From an uncultured Bryobacterales bacterium (GTDB lineage: Bacteria > Acidobacteriota > Terriglobia > Bryobacterales > UBA6623), in assembly GCA_951813065.1 (NCBI GenBank), contig CATOTH010000009.1:620001-684000 (forward strand): 64,000 nt of DNA, given 5' to 3'. The position numbers and the translations under genes are program-made. The notes beneath the pieces were generated by a model. It was not told where the DNA came from and did no database searches. It saw only the letters and a list, made by a program, of their open reading frames with translations. Below are positions 15,629 to 24,793 of the stretch, piece by piece. Numbering within the stretch: position 1 is the first letter of the stretch; the number at the start of each line of letters is the position of its first letter.

Positions 15629-16261
15629 GTGTTTCCGAACGAGCCGATGACCCTCGCGACCGACTACGCGCTGGGTCTGCTCGCTCTTGCATTGTCGATC
15701 CGGATGCGCCGTAGAGGCGCAAGGAGCGGTCGTTCATCCTGGGTCTTTGCGCTGGCTGCGGCCGCTGCAGCGGCGTTGCTCGGAGGCACCTACCACGGAT
15801 TTCTGCCATGGCTTGACACGCGTATCGCAACGCTGCTTTGGAAGGCAACCCTCCTGTCAATCGGATGCGCAGCCTATGGGGTTTCGATGGCGACGATTCG
15901 AATCCATCTATCCGAGCCGGCAGGGCGTGTGTGCCGGACTGTCGCCGCACTGCAATTGATGCTCTACAGCGTCGGCGCAATGCTGACCGACGCGTTCCTT
16001 ATAGCTATCGTCAACTACTCGATCGCGTTTGGATTCGTGCTGGCCATGCACGCCAGGGCGTGGTTGCGCCGGAGGGATTCCCCCTCGGCCTGGGTGACTG
16101 CCGGTGTAGTCGTGTCATTCTTCGCGGCAGGGATCCAAGCAGCCGGAATCGCGCCACATCCGTACTTCAATCACAACGACCTTTACCATGTCGTGCAGAT
16201 GGTCGGAACCTGGATGCTCTACCGGGGAGCCAGCCAGCAGTCCGACATGCCCCCGAGATAG
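15629..16261 (+). CDS. Multi-pass membrane protein (DUF6962-like, possibly CREST-related)
   Basis: 210 residues with about six hydrophobic segments. Notable are GGTYHGFLPWLD in an early loop and HPYFNHNDLYHVVQMVGTWMLYR near the C-terminus. The histidines and the N-H-N-D-L-Y-H-V-x-Q motif resemble the metal-binding residues of alkaline ceramidase/CREST membrane hydrolases, so a metal-dependent membrane hydrolase is possible. The resemblance is by eye only. An alternative start is the ATG at 15647, which would begin MTLATDYALGLL. Divergent from the VTT gene, with only 18 bases between the start codons, so regulatory sequence must overlap coding sequence. Confidence 0.55.
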   Translation: MFPNEPMTLATDYALGLLALALSIRMRRRGARSGRSSWVFALAAAAAAALLGGTYHGFLPWLDTRIATLLWKATLLSIGCAAYGVSMATIRIHLSEPAGRVCRTVAALQLMLYSVGAMLTDAFLIAIVNYSIAFGFVLAMHARAWLRRRDSPSAWVTAGVVVSFFAAGIQAAGIAPHPYFNHNDLYHVVQMVGTWMLYRGASQQSDMPPR

Positions 16262-16262
16262 C

Positions 16263-17309
16263 TCATTCGGACCATCCGTGCGCGTCGCGCACCGCCACCA
16301 TAACCCCCAGAATGTCGTTCCATGTTTGGGGGTCCAGCATCACATTGTTGGGGAACATGCATCCGTCCCAGCAAATGTGCCGGCAGGTCTTGGTGAGATC
16401 TCCATTGCCGTCGCGGAGCCAGAAACCCGAGTGCCGCACGATGTCGAGCCTGCCATCGGGATCGTTGGCCTGGCAATGCCGGCCAGTACGGTCGTGGCTG
16501 CCGCTACCAAACACTGTTCCGTCGTTCTGAGCAACATGGAAATCGTTTGTCCAAGGCCGCAACGAATCCGTCAATTGTCGCAATGCGCCGTCAAGCCTAG
16601 CGTCGTCGTTCCACGCAAAGTCCTGTGGGAGCAGTGCGTGCTCGGGCGCGTTGAAACCGAGCGTATACAACAGTGTGTGTGCCATGTCGGCCTGGAAACC
16701 CAACGCGGGGCTGTTGACGCCTTCAAGCACCTCCAGCATGTGCTTCCAGCTGTGCATCGCTCCCCAACAGATCTCCCCCTCTGCCGACAACGTCTCGCCG
16801 TTGTCCTGTGCAATGGCTGTAGCTTGCCGGAATGTCTCGATTACGTTTGCCGTGTTGGATTCGGGATCCCGAGACCAATCCTCGACGCCACTCGCGGAAT
16901 CGATGCGCACAACGCCCGAGGGGCGAATGCCCCATTCGCGGAGCTTCCGAGCGATACGGCAACCCTTCCTGACGGCCTGGAGGAAGGAGGCTCGCCCTTC
17001 TTCGGGATCGATTGCCGCTCCGCCGCCAGTGGGGCCCCATATCGGCGCCACAACGGAACCGATCGCAAGCCCGCGATCGGAGAATTTGTCAGCCCAAGCC
17101 TTCAGGTCATCGTCGGAAATGTCGATGCTAATGTGCGGGTCGAACAGGAACAGGTCAACCCCGTCAAACTTCTGCCCGTCGACCTCGGCGCCAGCCGTAA
17201 GATCAAGCATTGTGTCAAGGTCAATCGGAGGTTCCGAGTCTGGACCCTTGCCGACGACTCCGGGCCATGCGGCGTTGTGCAATTTGGGGAAATTGTCGGC
17301 AGAACTCAT
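16263..17309 (-). CDS. Xylose-isomerase-like TIM-barrel sugar isomerase/epimerase
   Basis: 348 residues from the ATG at 17307-17309 (MSSADNFPKLHNAAWPG); the longer open frame upstream has implausible composition. The sequence shows AP-endonuclease-2/xylose-isomerase-like barrel features: KFDGVDLFLFDPHISIDI early, WGPTGGG, a strand with LSAEGEICWGAMHSWKHMLEVLE (metal-binding Glu), ALGFQADMAHTLL (Asp/His), NDFHVAQNDGT and RHCQANDPDGRLDIVRHSGFW. Related proteins isomerise or epimerise sugars or inositols with a divalent metal. No exported signal is seen, unlike the hydroxypyruvate-isomerase-like protein at 27250. Substrate unknown. Confidence 0.72.
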   Translation of the reverse strand: MSSADNFPKLHNAAWPGVVGKGPDSEPPIDLDTMLDLTAGAEVDGQKFDGVDLFLFDPHISIDISDDDLKAWADKFSDRGLAIGSVVAPIWGPTGGGAAIDPEEGRASFLQAVRKGCRIARKLREWGIRPSGVVRIDSASGVEDWSRDPESNTANVIETFRQATAIAQDNGETLSAEGEICWGAMHSWKHMLEVLEGVNSPALGFQADMAHTLLYTLGFNAPEHALLPQDFAWNDDARLDGALRQLTDSLRPWTNDFHVAQNDGTVFGSGSHDRTGRHCQANDPDGRLDIVRHSGFWLRDGNGDLTKTCRHICWDGCMFPNNVMLDPQTWNDILGVMVAVRDAHGWSE

Positions 17310-17556
17310 GGTTAGAACCATCCAATGATATCTCAACTGCCGTTCCGTCCGGGGGCCGCCAGTGAGCCGCTGATCCTTGCCGCGCCCCTCCTGACAGCAC
17401 ATGGATTCCAGTCCCCCTGGGGCTCTTGGGAGAACACATCAAGAAGCCTCTTGGTAGTCTTCTCGTGCTGACGATTCCTCACCGGAGAGCGGGCAGCACG
17501 GGCCAGAGACATACCGGACAGCCGCTTGGCAAGCCGATCATCACCGGGTGACTTCG

Positions 17557-19080
17557 CTATTCCGGTGCTGTGATTTCCAAGGACGCCGAGGCTTCTGTTT
17601 GCTCTCGCGTCCGGGCATCCAGTGCCTGATATTGGGCAAGCGCCTCGCGCGCCTGCTCGCGCATTCCCAAGCGTTGATACGCCTGAGCCAACTGGTAGTG
17701 GATGCTGCCATCCCCGTCAAGACCGAGTGATGCACTAAGGTGCTCTGCGGCTTCTTGGGGCTTGTCGAGTGCCAGGTAGGAACGTCCCAGATCAAGTCGA
17801 GCGGTGACCGGGGCGCCTGGTCGAGCAACTGCGGATTCCAGCAGGGGTACCGCCTTCTCATAATCCTGCTCTCCGGCTAGCAAGTTGCCCAACATCGCGG
17901 CCCACCGGGCATCGTCGGGATCCGAGCGGTAGAACCGCTCCAGCAGTGGTCGCGCTTCCTCTACGCGCTTGGCGAGATACAGCAGTTCCGCCATCTGTCG
18001 CTCCAGCTCTCCAGATCCTTCTCCGATCTCAAGCGCTCGACGACAGGCATCTGCTGCCCTGGAGAACTGCTCTTGGGAAGCGAAGATGTCCGCAACGAGA
18101 GTGAGCTTTTCGACCGATTCGGGAAGAGAAGCCAATTCCTTGAACGATTGTTCGGCGAGGCTGGCATATGACCGAGCTGCCCAGAATAGGTCCGACGACG
18201 GCAATTCTCCCGATAGCGACGGGGCAAGATCGAACCGGCCGCCGAGGAAATTGCACTCCGCGGACTGTGATTCGGCGCAGTCGGTGGCTGGTAAGGACTC
18301 GGCCTTCAGCCTCTCAACCTTCGCCCATTCGGGTTGCCCCGCACCCTCATAGACCGAAGCCACCGCCTCGTGGACGGCTCGGACGCCGGGCTGCCTTTCA
18401 AGAGCGGTCCGGAACAGGTATAGCGCACTCGGGTATTGAGCGGTCGCCAGCCTCATATGGCCAAGGAATCGCAACATATACGGGGACTCCGGATCGAGCT
18501 GCCTCAGCTGCTCGACAGCCGTGGCGACCAGTTCCTCGTTGCACCGGATCAGCCCTGCGTGAGCATAGGCGTTTGTCGGGTCAATGTCCCTGAGTGCACG
18601 CCAAGCCCTCGCGGCCTGAGGGTACTCCTTGACCGCTTCCAGAGCTTCGCCGAGCAACGCGTGGGCGAACGGGTGCTGCGGATTGATTTGCGTCGATTTC
18701 CGGAGAGGATCGACTGCCTCTGCGTATCGGCCGAGGCGAGACAGGCTGGCCCCTAGCGCGAATTGGGCCGGAAATGATGACGGCAAAGCGAGCGCTGCCT
18801 CTTGGAGGGGTGCGATCGCTTCCGTGTCTCGGTTGCTGAAATGCAAGGCCATTCCAAGATTGGCCTGCAGTGTCGGTTCGTTCGGGAACTTGGCGGCTAA
18901 GTCTGAATAAATCTCCGCAGCTTCGCTGAATCTCCTCTCGGCCATCGCATTCCGGGCGGATTCGGCGAGAGCGTTTGGATCGACCTGGGCACTGACGCCG
19001 ACGGCCGCCGACGTCAAGAGGATGGCACCAACCATCGCTTGGCACGAACCTCGGAACCTAGCCTTGCCATATCGCAGCAC
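17557..19080 (-). CDS. Exported TPR-repeat protein
   Basis: 507 residues. A signal peptide (about 1-31, ending TSAAVGVSAQ) is followed by TPR repeats nearly throughout. Clear units include RRFSEAAEIYSDLAAKFPNEPTLQANLG, GRYAEAVDPLRKSTQINPQHPFAHALLGEAL, EQFSRAADACRRALEIGEGSGEL, QDYEKAVPLLESAVARPGAPVTARLDLGRSYL and MREQAREALAQYQALDARTRE. A stretch with three cysteines (DCAESQSAEC) near 268-278 interrupts the repeats and may form a disulfide after export. TPR arrays mediate protein-protein contacts. The partner is unknown; the CRTAC1 protein nearby is a possible associate because such proteins often occur together, but that is inference. Confidence 0.83.
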   Translation of the reverse strand: MLRYGKARFRGSCQAMVGAILLTSAAVGVSAQVDPNALAESARNAMAERRFSEAAEIYSDLAAKFPNEPTLQANLGMALHFSNRDTEAIAPLQEAALALPSSFPAQFALGASLSRLGRYAEAVDPLRKSTQINPQHPFAHALLGEALEAVKEYPQAARAWRALRDIDPTNAYAHAGLIRCNEELVATAVEQLRQLDPESPYMLRFLGHMRLATAQYPSALYLFRTALERQPGVRAVHEAVASVYEGAGQPEWAKVERLKAESLPATDCAESQSAECNFLGGRFDLAPSLSGELPSSDLFWAARSYASLAEQSFKELASLPESVEKLTLVADIFASQEQFSRAADACRRALEIGEGSGELERQMAELLYLAKRVEEARPLLERFYRSDPDDARWAAMLGNLLAGEQDYEKAVPLLESAVARPGAPVTARLDLGRSYLALDKPQEAAEHLSASLGLDGDGSIHYQLAQAYQRLGMREQAREALAQYQALDARTREQTEASASLEITAPE

Positions 19081-19382
19081 GAATCACCTGCTCGAATCCA
19101 TCTTGGCACACCGGAAGACGACGGGCCAGACAGATTGACGGACTGGGTCAGTCGGTTGCGAGGCGCATGCCGTGCACCTGACCAATGAAACATTGTGGCG
19201 CCCCAAGGAAATGGTGGCGAGTGGCCCGCGGGGGGTAAATGGGATTTCGTGTGCTGCGCCAGGACTTCATCTCGATCAGGTTGTCGAGGGGCGTTTCACC
19301 ATCCCATTGCAAGACATGCTCGCAAAACCAAAAAGGGGCCTGTCCGAAGACAGGCCCCGACGCTGGCTTATTGGCGCGGTCG
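19081..19382. other. Intergenic region between the TPR gene and the receptor terminator
   Basis: About 300 bases upstream of the TPR gene and downstream of the TonB-type receptor, both on the minus strand. Apart from the terminator at 19330-19358, no gene, repeat or clear promoter was found. Confidence 0.4.
19330..19358 (-). terminator. Rho-independent terminator of the TonB-type receptor gene
   Basis: On the minus strand the stem GGGGCCTGTC pairs exactly with GACAGGCCCC around a TTCG tetraloop, followed by TTTTT and then GGTTTTG. The stem spans 19335-19358 and the T-run 19330-19334. It lies 24 bases past the receptor stop codon. Confidence 0.92.
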
Positions 19383-22300
19383 TTAGAAGCTGAACCTCAA
19401 TCCGATTCTGGCCACCCGTTCGCCGCCCGCGGAAGTGATCGTCATGAACGCACCGCTTGCCACGCTGTCGTTGAACCTGCCGAACTGTGGGGTATTGGTG
19501 AAGTTGAAGAACTCGGCACGGAACTGAGCTTCAACCTGCTCCCCGATCGGGAACTTCTTGAAGATGCTCAAATCGAGGTTTGTAACACCTGGGGTGTCCA
19601 AGATGTTGCGTCCTGAGTTTCCAAAGCGCTGCTCTGTGACTGGCGCGAAGGATGAGGGATCGTAGTAGTGCTGGCCGGGCCCCACGCCGCCGAGCTTCCT
19701 GACCTCTCCTACTTGGTCCGCAGTTTGAAAAGCGCTGGCCGCGTTTAAGGAACTGCCGGACGCGCGGATCGACCGCGGCGTTCCCGTAAACAGGGCAGCG
19801 ATACCGCTGACCTGCCAGTTTCCGAGGATTCTTCCAGCTGCGCTGTTCGTGTTCTTCAAGAAGGGCAGGTCGTAGACAAATCCCATTTGGAACATGTGAG
19901 TTCGATCGTAACCGGCCCGGGCGCGGTTCCGGTGCCATACGTCCAGATGGTCCCATGCGACTCCAGCCCAGCCCTCATCATCAGCCATACCCAACGCCTT
20001 GGACCAGGTGTACGCACCCTTCAGCATCAGACCGTTCGAGAGACTGCGGTTCAGGGCGATCTGGAGCGAGTGGTAGTCCGAGGCGAGATAGCTGTCCCAC
20101 ATGTTGATATTTGTCTGACGGCCAAAGGCCGCAGCGAACGGCCGTCCGGCATTGCCTTCTCCAGGCCTGGATGCATTGATGTCTCGGTCGCCGAGCATGT
20201 CGACCGAGCGGGTCGCCACGTACCCCACGGAGGTTATGAGATCGCCGGGCAGGCGCCGCTCCACGGTGAAATTCCAAGACGCGATATAGCCCCGGTTCAA
20301 CGTGCCCTCGTAGGGGCTGCGGAATCCGGCAGTGACGGGCACGTCAATCACACCCGTGTCGAGATCCGGCCCTACGACCGGCGGAATCCCGTCCGCCAGA
20401 GAGCGGAAGAGCTCGAAGGTGTTCGGGCGCTGGAAGTCAAGAGCAACGGTGATCGGGTATTGGCCGCGCATCGGCCTTGAAAACGGCATTGGGCTGTAGT
20501 TCAGGCCAAACCCGGTGCGGATCACCGTTAGGTCATCAACGCGGTATGCGATTCCGGCGCGGGGCGAGAACAGAGCTTTGCTGACGTCGATACCCGCGTT
20601 CTTTGGGGTGCTTCCACGACCACCGAGATACATCTGGTTAGTCTGGGGATCATATCGTTCGATTCCCTTTCCTCCAGCCCGAGACATTAGCGGGTAGTAT
20701 TCGTACCGCAAGCCGAGGTTCACTGTCATTCGTGGGTTGAGCTGCCAACGATCAGTGACGTACCACGCGAACTGCCACTCGTTGCCAGTCGCAAGCACGT
20801 GCTGGATGGCTTTTCGCATTCTGGATGTCTCCCCCAGAAGGAAAGAAGCAAAGTGGTTGTATTGGCCGGGAGCATCGCCGCCGTTCAGGGAAGTGGTGTC
20901 GCCATTGAAGTCGATTGTGCCTCGGGGGCCCCCTCCCAGTTCGGGTTGCCAATGGGCAAGCTTGAGCAGGATCCCGTCAAACCCGAACCGAATCTGGTGG
21001 GTGTTCTTGATCCAGGTGAAGTTCTGACTGGTTGTCCAGTTCTCCTCCACTCGGGAAAGCGGCTGCCAACCTGGCGCACCCAGCCGCGTGTAGGGTCCTG
21101 GCTGGATCCGGGGGAACCCGATCTGGCGGGGGTCCGACCCGCCAAGCCCCGGGATGCCGAGGCCGAAATCCTTGCCGAGGTCTGTGGGGTTCACGAACTG
21201 GTCCTGCCGCCAATAGCCGAAGACGCCGTCGTAGAGGAGGGTGGGCGAGAAGGTGTAAGTGTGTCCGAACGTGCCAAGGTTGACATAGGTTTCGGCGTCG
21301 CCAGGGCTCCCGCCCGGGGCCGGGCCGCCCGCATCCCCGAAGATCGGCGTTCCGGAAACGGGCGCATCCATGAAGCCATGCTTGGCCCAGAAGGAATAGT
21401 TCTGGTTGACCGTGAAGTTGAGTTTCGAGTCGTAATAAGCGCGATCAAATGGTGGCGACCCGCTGGAATGGAAGTTGTTGTTAGTGCCCGGCTGGTTCGG
21501 ATCCGGAATGTAGTTCTGGATGTTCAAGGCAATCGGGCTCTGCCTGCTCAGCGGGATCATCTTGTTTTGGAATGGGATCCGCTCTGTCCCATCCTTGTTG
21601 CCCGTGCGAGGATCAAAAATGGTATCGTCGTAAGCGCTGAAATCCCCCATACGCTGGTCGGCGGTCGGGACTTCGTCCCCGGTTCGAACACCGGAGACTG
21701 CCTGCGCGGTCTTGTCATAGCTGAAGAAAAAGAACAGCCGGTTCCTGACCATCGGTCCGCCGATGGTGCCGCCGTAGTTCTTAAAGAAGCTGTCGGGCTT
21801 TCCTTGGGCGAAGTAATTCCGGGCACGCATGCTTTGGTTGTTGTAGAACCAGAAGCCTGATCCATGGAGATCGTTGGTACCGGACTTGGTGATGACGGTT
21901 GTGGAGGCTCCGCCCGACAGCCCCTGCTCGGCGTCACCGGAACCGGTTGTGATGCTCACCGTCTCGATGGTCTCGGCCGGTGCGATATAGCCGGCGTGAT
22001 GAGGCAGCCAGACGTTGATGCTGGCCGCTCCGTCGATCCGGGTCACGTTGTTGTTCCGGTTGGTGCCGTTGACGTTCGTGCTCAGTGCACGAGCGGGCGT
22101 GTCCAGAATCGAGTTCTGGAACCGTGCCGGCGTTGCTCCGGGTACGAGGTTGACCAGGCTTTGGTAGTTCCGGAAGTTCGGCAATGGGAAATTCGTGATC
22201 GCCTGCTGGGAGATCTCCGATCGAGTGTCGGCCTTCTCCGTCTGCAATTGCGCGGCGGACGCTTCGACTGTGACCTGTTCGGTGACTTGGCCGAGCACTA

Positions 22301-22640
22301 GGCCCACATCGACGCGCGTCACGGCATTGGCCGTTACGGCAACACCCGCCTCGGTGTGAGTTCGGAACCCGTCCGATGTGATCGAGACATCGTAATTCCC
22401 AAGCGGGACATTGACCAATCGAAAGAGACCGTCTCCACCGGACGACGATTCCAGTTCGAGGCCAGTCGCAAGATTCACCGCGGATACCTGCGCTCCCGGC
22501 ACGACAGCGCCGGTAGCATCAGAAACTGTCCCTACCAGCGAACCGTAGAGAACTTGTGCTGAGGCTGGCGCGGCCCAAGTCAGGGCCAGCACAGCACCCA
22601 GAATTGCCCATTTCCGAGTTTCGGAGCGGGAGTTAAACAT
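19383..22640 (-). CDS. TonB-dependent-receptor-like outer membrane protein with CarboxypepD_reg-like domain
   Basis: 1085 residues. Signal peptide 1-28 (LALTWAAPASAQ). Residues about 32-110 form a carboxypeptidase-regulatory-like beta-sandwich (GSLVGTVSDATGAVVPGAQV). A plug domain follows near 125-250 (NVNGTNRNNNVTRIDGA; ETVSITTGSGDAEQGLSGGA), then a long beta-barrel ending in GLRFSF, with the terminal phenylalanine typical of outer membrane proteins. This architecture is strongly expanded in Acidobacteriota, probably for uptake of oligosaccharides or peptides; no TonB box was pinpointed. Expression signals are unusually complete: AGGAGG at 22646-22651, a promoter at 22750-22777 and a terminator. 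The sulfatase nearby suggests sulfated glycan use, which is inference. Confidence 0.9.
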   Translation of the reverse strand: MFNSRSETRKWAILGAVLALTWAAPASAQVLYGSLVGTVSDATGAVVPGAQVSAVNLATGLELESSSGGDGLFRLVNVPLGNYDVSITSDGFRTHTEAGVAVTANAVTRVDVGLVLGQVTEQVTVEASAAQLQTEKADTRSEISQQAITNFPLPNFRNYQSLVNLVPGATPARFQNSILDTPARALSTNVNGTNRNNNVTRIDGAASINVWLPHHAGYIAPAETIETVSITTGSGDAEQGLSGGASTTVITKSGTNDLHGSGFWFYNNQSMRARNYFAQGKPDSFFKNYGGTIGGPMVRNRLFFFFSYDKTAQAVSGVRTGDEVPTADQRMGDFSAYDDTIFDPRTGNKDGTERIPFQNKMIPLSRQSPIALNIQNYIPDPNQPGTNNNFHSSGSPPFDRAYYDSKLNFTVNQNYSFWAKHGFMDAPVSGTPIFGDAGGPAPGGSPGDAETYVNLGTFGHTYTFSPTLLYDGVFGYWRQDQFVNPTDLGKDFGLGIPGLGGSDPRQIGFPRIQPGPYTRLGAPGWQPLSRVEENWTTSQNFTWIKNTHQIRFGFDGILLKLAHWQPELGGGPRGTIDFNGDTTSLNGGDAPGQYNHFASFLLGETSRMRKAIQHVLATGNEWQFAWYVTDRWQLNPRMTVNLGLRYEYYPLMSRAGGKGIERYDPQTNQMYLGGRGSTPKNAGIDVSKALFSPRAGIAYRVDDLTVIRTGFGLNYSPMPFSRPMRGQYPITVALDFQRPNTFELFRSLADGIPPVVGPDLDTGVIDVPVTAGFRSPYEGTLNRGYIASWNFTVERRLPGDLITSVGYVATRSVDMLGDRDINASRPGEGNAGRPFAAAFGRQTNINMWDSYLASDYHSLQIALNRSLSNGLMLKGAYTWSKALGMADDEGWAGVAWDHLDVWHRNRARAGYDRTHMFQMGFVYDLPFLKNTNSAAGRILGNWQVSGIAALFTGTPRSIRASGSSLNAASAFQTADQVGEVRKLGGVGPGQHYYDPSSFAPVTEQRFGNSGRNILDTPGVTNLDLSIFKKFPIGEQVEAQFRAEFFNFTNTPQFGRFNDSVASGAFMTITSAGGERVARIGLRFSF

Positions 22641-22645
22641 GAATT

Positions 22646-22651
22646 CCTCCT
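22646..22651 (-). promoter_or_regulatory. Strong ribosome binding site of the TonB-type receptor
   Basis: Minus-strand TTTAGGAGGAATTCATG places AGGAGG five bases before the ATG. It fixes the start codon at 22640. Confidence 0.85.
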
Positions 22652-22749
22652 AAATGTAAGATGCAGTCCCCTGTTCCCCACGGGTCACACGGAACCTCAA
22701 ATAGACCGGGGCATCTCTCCAGATGCCTCGCAGTCAAGTGTCGCACAGG

Positions 22750-22788
22750 AATATGTCGTCGTCAAATTTTTTGTCAATTTTTCGTCAA
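22750..22788 (-). promoter_or_regulatory. Candidate sigma-70-type promoter with three TTGAC direct repeats
   Basis: On the minus strand TTGACA (22772-22777) is followed after 16 bases by CATATT (22750-22755), a good -35 and a fair -10. TTGAC occurs three times, at 22784-22788, 22773-22777 and 22761-22765, spaced 12 and 11 bases and separated by A-rich tracts. The repeats, about one helical turn apart, could be stacked protein sites or alternative -35 elements. The 5' leader would be about 105 bases. Confidence 0.5.
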
Positions 22789-23022
22789 GGGCATCGACGG
22801 CCACCGGCGTGACTGCGCCCGGATGTCTCGATTCCGGCTCGAAAGGCCAGCCGGGTCATTCGAGTCCTCGGTTGCTAGCGCAATCTCGCGGCTGTATATC
22901 TCCTAGGCGTGTGGTCTAGCTGAGCGAATCGCGAGATGCAGTGTGTCACGGAAGATGCTGCCAACACGCTTCAAGGTTTAATCTGGAGCTTGGCAACACG
23001 CTTGCCGTATCTTGTGGCTCGA

Positions 23023-24627
23023 ATGCCAACGCCTTGGTTGCCGCTATGTGCCCTGTCTCTAAGTGCGCTGTGCCCGGCCGAGATTCGACTGGATCGCGTC
23101 AACGCCTCCGGCCTTCTGTTCAGCCTGGAAAACGCGGCCACGCCTTCCAAGCGTCTGATCGAGACAATGGCAGGCGGACTCGCCGTTCTTGATTACAACG
23201 GGGACGGCATGCCCGACATCTTCTTCGCTAACGGGGCTTCTCCCGGTTCGATGCTTAAGAGTTTGCCGAAGTATCGCAATCGCCTCTTTGAGAATACTGG
23301 TGGACTACGGTTCGTGGATGTCACTGGTAAGGCCGGTGTCGCTGGAGAGGGGTACTCGATGGGCGCAGCGGTCGCGGACTACGACAACGACGGGGATGTC
23401 GACCTGTTCGTCGCGGGCGTGTTCCGAAGCTTCCTCTATCGCAATCGGGGTGACGGCACGTTCGAGGATGTGACCGAACGCGCAGCAATTGACGAGTCCG
23501 AATGGGCCGTTGCAGCGGGCTGGTTCGACTACGACAGCGACGGGCTCCTCGATCTCATGATTATCAACTACGCGGATTGGTCATTGGACTTCGACCGGTA
23601 TTGCGGCGACAGGGCTCGGGGCCTGCGCGTTTACTGCCATCCGAAGTACCTTACGCCGATTGCCAACCGCTTGTACCGCAATCTTGGGAACGGAGAGTTC
23701 GAAGACGTGAGTGGCCAGGTCGGTGTGTCCCGGTTCCGTGGTCGCGGCATGAGCGTAGCGTTCGCTGACTTCGACGGCAACGGCTGGCAGGATGCGTTTG
23801 TCACCAACGACAACCTTCCGAATTTCCTGTTCTTGAATCAGGACGGAACCTCCTTCATCGAAGACGCTCTCTTGGCCGGCGTGGCGTTGCTGGACCATGG
23901 GAAGCCCGTCGCATCGATGGGCGTGGACATCGGAGACTATGACGGCGACGGACACCCGGATCTGTCCGTGACGGCACTGAGCAACGAAACCTTCCCGCTC
24001 TTTCGCGACGAGGGCCAAGGTTCGTTCCGCGATGCGACGATACCGAGCGGGATGGCGAAGGCGTCCCGGACCTATGCAGGATGGGGCAACGTCTTCGCCG
24101 ACTTCGACAACGACGGCCAAGTGGACCTCTTCACTGCCAATTCGCACGTAAACGACATCGTCGAGGAATTCGAGCCATTCCCTTACAGGCAGCCCAACAC
24201 AGTGTTTCGCAATCTTGGAGGCCAGTTTGCCGGCGCCCTGGAGATCGGGGAGCCGGGTACGTACAGAGGGGCGGCGGTCGCTGACTTCGACGGCGATGGT
24301 CGGCTCGACGTGGTGGTGAGTGCGCTTGGCGCTCCCGCATCCCTCTTCCGCAACGTCTCGGAACCGGCCGGGAACTGGATTGCCCTGGACCTCGTTGGCA
24401 AAGTCTCCAACCGCGACGGACTCGGGGCCCGGGTGAAAGTCCGAGACCAAACCCGCTGGATGAAGAGCGCCGCGGGCTACGCCTCGTCCAGCCTGAGGCC
24501 AATACACTTCGGCCTCAGAGACCGCACAGCGCCAGTGACCGTCGAGGTCGTCTGGCCCAGCGGGCAGGGTCAGACGGTCGAGTCCGTTCCATTGAACCAA
24601 CTCACAGTCATCCGTGAGCCGAGGTAA
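23023..24627 (+). CDS. Exported CRTAC1-family protein (FG-GAP repeats, ASPIC/UnbV C-terminus)
   Basis: 534 residues from the ATG at 23023, chosen because it opens directly with a signal peptide (MPTPWLPLCALSLSALCPA); an in-frame ATG 29 codons earlier adds unlikely sequence. Seven calcium-binding FG-GAP/VCBS-type loops are visible: DYNGDGMPD, DYDNDGDVD, DYDSDGLLD, DFDGNGWQD, DYDGDGHPD, DFDNDGQVD and DFDGDGRLD. They predict a beta-propeller. The C-terminal 70 residues (NWIALDLVGKVSNRDGLGARV, then SSSLRPIHFGL) match the ASPIC/UnbV domain. CRTAC1 proteins are extracellular or periplasmic, abundant in Acidobacteriota and Planctomycetota, and mostly uncharacterised; carbohydrate or protein binding is likely. 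Confidence 0.9.
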   Translation: MPTPWLPLCALSLSALCPAEIRLDRVNASGLLFSLENAATPSKRLIETMAGGLAVLDYNGDGMPDIFFANGASPGSMLKSLPKYRNRLFENTGGLRFVDVTGKAGVAGEGYSMGAAVADYDNDGDVDLFVAGVFRSFLYRNRGDGTFEDVTERAAIDESEWAVAAGWFDYDSDGLLDLMIINYADWSLDFDRYCGDRARGLRVYCHPKYLTPIANRLYRNLGNGEFEDVSGQVGVSRFRGRGMSVAFADFDGNGWQDAFVTNDNLPNFLFLNQDGTSFIEDALLAGVALLDHGKPVASMGVDIGDYDGDGHPDLSVTALSNETFPLFRDEGQGSFRDATIPSGMAKASRTYAGWGNVFADFDNDGQVDLFTANSHVNDIVEEFEPFPYRQPNTVFRNLGGQFAGALEIGEPGTYRGAAVADFDGDGRLDVVVSALGAPASLFRNVSEPAGNWIALDLVGKVSNRDGLGARVKVRDQTRWMKSAAGYASSSLRPIHFGLRDRTAPVTVEVVWPSGQGQTVESVPLNQLTVIREPR

Positions 24628-24793
24628 CTCTGCGCTACCTGGACTATTCTTCTCGAAACGCATTCATCTGGTTCTATGCGGGCTCACCGACGATGAGACA
24701 CCTGTGCGAGCACGGCGGCAAGAAGGGTGCTGGAATTGCTGTGAGATACTGTCGCCGGCTTCTCATGTTGCCAAGGCCCTCCACGCGGCAGCT

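Noticed and set aside
16188..17315. 375-codon open frame on the plus strand opposite the TIM-barrel gene
   Set aside because: The minus-strand frame has ordered barrel motifs and metal-binding residues; the plus-strand product has none.
20799..21860. 353-codon open frame on the plus strand inside the TonB-type receptor gene
   Set aside because: Antisense to a complete receptor with signal peptide, plug and barrel, plus its own promoter, RBS and terminator.
23581..24663. 360-codon open frame on the minus strand opposite the CRTAC1 gene
   Set aside because: The aspartate/glycine-rich FG-GAP repeats of the real gene keep the reverse frames open; the product has no domain features.
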